In this document: positions 4,622 through 5,225 of the stretch, piece by piece
Layout of the letters: each line of letters begins with the position of its first letter
Numbering within the stretch: position 1 is the first letter of the stretch
Assembly: GCA_009776495.1 (NCBI GenBank)
Contig: WRNS01000092.1
Span: forward strand, 1-5,225
Direction of reading: 5' to 3'
Length of the DNA stretch: 5,225 nt
Source of the DNA: Methanobrevibacter sp.
Lineage (GTDB): Archaea; Methanobacteriota; Methanobacteria; Methanobacteriales; Methanobacteriaceae
Notes under the pieces: model-generated
Databases searched by the model: none
What the model was told of the DNA's origin: nothing
What the model saw: only the letters and a program-made list of their open reading frames with translations
Made by a program: the position numbers and the translations under genes

Positions 4622-4642
4622 ATAGTTTAAACTATCTAAAAA
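4622..4642 (-). terminator. Palindrome after the AK6-like gene, possible terminator
   Basis: ATAGTTTAAACTAT at 4622-4635 is a perfect 14-nt palindrome, starting 18 nt after the kinase stop. On the minus strand it is preceded by ATATTTTTAGA and followed by TTTTGATT. This gives short T tracts on both sides of a weak AT hairpin. It may mark transcript end, but T runs are short. Confidence 0.28.
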
Positions 4643-4653
4643 TATAATTTCCT

Positions 4654-5225
4654 CTATCCTCTTATCAACCAATCCATAAAATCAATTTTACCAACTGGGT
4701 AATCTTTTTCACTCGAAATTATTTTTTCAATGTTTGTAGCTACCTCTTCAATAGACATATCCGTTGTGTCAATCTCATTAACTATATCGCCATGTTTTTG
4801 AAAAGCTTCTACACTGCATACAGCTAATGATTCAGCTTCTAAATTTTCTTGTATTTTTGACTTTAAATAATCTCTTTTTTCCAGTCGTTTTTCAAGAATT
4901 TTCGGATTTAATCTAAGAACAATGACTTTATCGCAATGTTCACACAGATGACTCAAATGACCTTCGACAATAGCTATTTTCAAATCATCTGAAATAATAC
5001 TATCATTATTGTTATCACAATCAAATAAATCCTTATTTTTTTCAGAATTTTTATTTTTTATATCCCTATCACTTTCAATATATTTTTTATTATTTTTATT
5101 TTTTATTTTTTTATCATTTTCAATATTATTTTTATTATTTTTATTTTTTATTTCTTTATCATTTTCAATATTATTTTTATTTTTTATTTCTTTATCATTT
5201 TCAATATTATTTTTATTTTTTATAT
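4654..5225 (-). CDS. AK6/Fap7-like adenylate kinase, C-terminal half with in-frame repeat insert (runs off right edge)
   Basis: This is the C-terminal part of a COG1936-type nucleotide kinase related to eukaryotic AK6/Fap7/hCINAP. These enzymes phosphorylate AMP with ATP and assist late small-subunit assembly. The conserved part starts at about 4983: KIAIVEGHLSHL, carrying the Walker-B-like strand and the GHLSH motif, then CDKVIVLRLNPKILEKRLEKRDY. The lid/helix K.KIQENLEAESLAV follows, then HGDIVNEIDTTDMSIEEVATNIEKII and a short VGKIDFMDWLIRG tail. A TTG at 4981-4983 could be called a start, but that would leave a kinase without P-loop or AMP-binding region. The frame stays open upstream to the window edge, so I extend it. 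That upstream part is about 80 residues of Asn/Lys/Ile/Glu/Asp in repeats of IKNKNNIENDKE, then a linker ending NNNDSIISDD. The P-loop should lie beyond 5225. The insert position, between the AMP-binding half and GHLSH, is an inference. An unbroken but non-functional gene cannot be excluded. Confidence 0.82.
   Translation of the reverse strand, partial: IKNKNNIENDKEIKNKNNIENDKEIKNKNNKNNIENDKKIKNKNNKKYIESDRDIKNKNSEKNKDLFDCDNNNDSIISDDLKIAIVEGHLSHLCEHCDKVIVLRLNPKILEKRLEKRDYLKSKIQENLEAESLAVCSVEAFQKHGDIVNEIDTTDMSIEEVATNIEKIISSEKDYPVGKIDFMDWLIRG
5062..5223. repeat. In-frame tandem repeat, 36-nt and 45-nt units, within the AK6-like gene
   Basis: Four units run from the window edge toward the conserved kinase domain. 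5188-5223 and 5152-5187 are identical over 36 nt and each encodes IKNKNNIENDKE. 5107-5151 (45 nt) encodes IKNKNNKNNIENDKK. 5062-5106 (45 nt) encodes the more diverged IKNKNNKKYIESDRD. A partial fifth (IKNKN, then SEKNKD) follows down to about 5030. All lengths are multiples of three, and the kinase frame has no stop. Divergence increases toward the conserved domain, and the array continues past the window. Confidence 0.95.

Larger units (their letters stand above)
4337..4653. other. 317-nt gene-free region between AK6-like gene and rnp4
   Basis: No reading frame of useful length on either strand, and no tRNA-like or box C/D-like pattern I can support. It contains two TATA/BRE candidates about 20 nt apart (4508-4524 and 4487-4503), and a weak AT-rich inverted repeat with 8-nt arms CTATAATA (4412-4419) and TATTATAG (4444-4451). 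The word ATAGCTAAA also occurs twice on the minus strand within that hairpin region. A perfect 14-nt palindrome (4622-4635) lies just after the kinase stop. If the promoters are used, rnp4 carries a leader of about 130-150 nt. Confidence 0.7.

Noticed and set aside
4654..4983. Kinase gene starting at the TTG at 4983 as a complete 109-residue protein
   Set aside because: It would lack the P-loop and AMP-binding region, begin inside the Walker-B strand, and ignore the open frame continuing upstream through repeats of exact codon multiples.
5062..5225. CRISPR array
   Set aside because: Units are contiguous with no unique spacers, are codon-multiples, and lie in an open frame; it is a coding minisatellite.

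Overview
The window is a block of archaeal housekeeping genes, all on the minus strand. They read from high to low coordinates, and I see no credible plus-strand gene. Several proteins are archaeal or archaeal/eukaryotic only (ribosomal proteins eL39, eL31, eS19 and LX, aIF6, archaeal prefoldin alpha, RNase P protein 4/Rpp21, an AK6/Fap7-type kinase and a PDCD5-family protein). The DNA is very AT-rich, with poly-A/T spacers, and lysines and asparagines are mostly AAA/AAT. Protein style and gene order suggest a low-GC methanogen of the Methanobacteriales (Methanobrevibacter/Methanosphaera-like). That placement is inference from memory, not a database match.

Layout in the direction of transcription: (1) 5225-4654, the C-terminal half of an AK6-like adenylate kinase, preceded in frame by a tandem-repeat Asn/Lys-rich segment that runs off the window edge; (2) 4653-4337, a 317-nt gene-free stretch with two good TATA/BRE candidates; (3) 4336-3736, RNase P protein 4 overlapping a YhbY/CRM-domain RNA-binding protein; (4) 3613-2728, ribosomal protein eS19 and then the PDCD5-family protein; (5) 2609-2019, a PP-loop ATPase-like protein (COG2117 type); (6) 1891-1470, eL39 and eL31; (7) 1469-1171, a 299-nt gene-free spacer with T-tracts and a three-copy tandem repeat; (8) 1170-1, aIF6, LX and the N-terminal part of prefoldin alpha, which runs off the left edge.

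The common theme is making and using ribosomes and RNA. AK6/Fap7-type kinases act in small-subunit assembly, RNase P matures tRNA 5' ends, CRM proteins bind pre-ribosomes or rRNA, aIF6 binds the large subunit, prefoldin folds nascent proteins, and four ribosomal proteins are encoded here. The gene content is conventional for this archaeal cluster.

What stands out is sequence drift in and around these genes: a 36/45-nt in-frame repeat expansion inside the kinase, a 16-nt perfect duplication that supplies the stop codon of eL31, a 15-nt repeat encoding a Gln/Met tract in the PDCD5 protein, an imperfect 30-nt repeat upstream of aIF6, and two genes that appear to start with TTG. I saw no CRISPR array, insertion sequence, tRNA or rRNA, and no convincing undescribed multi-gene system.
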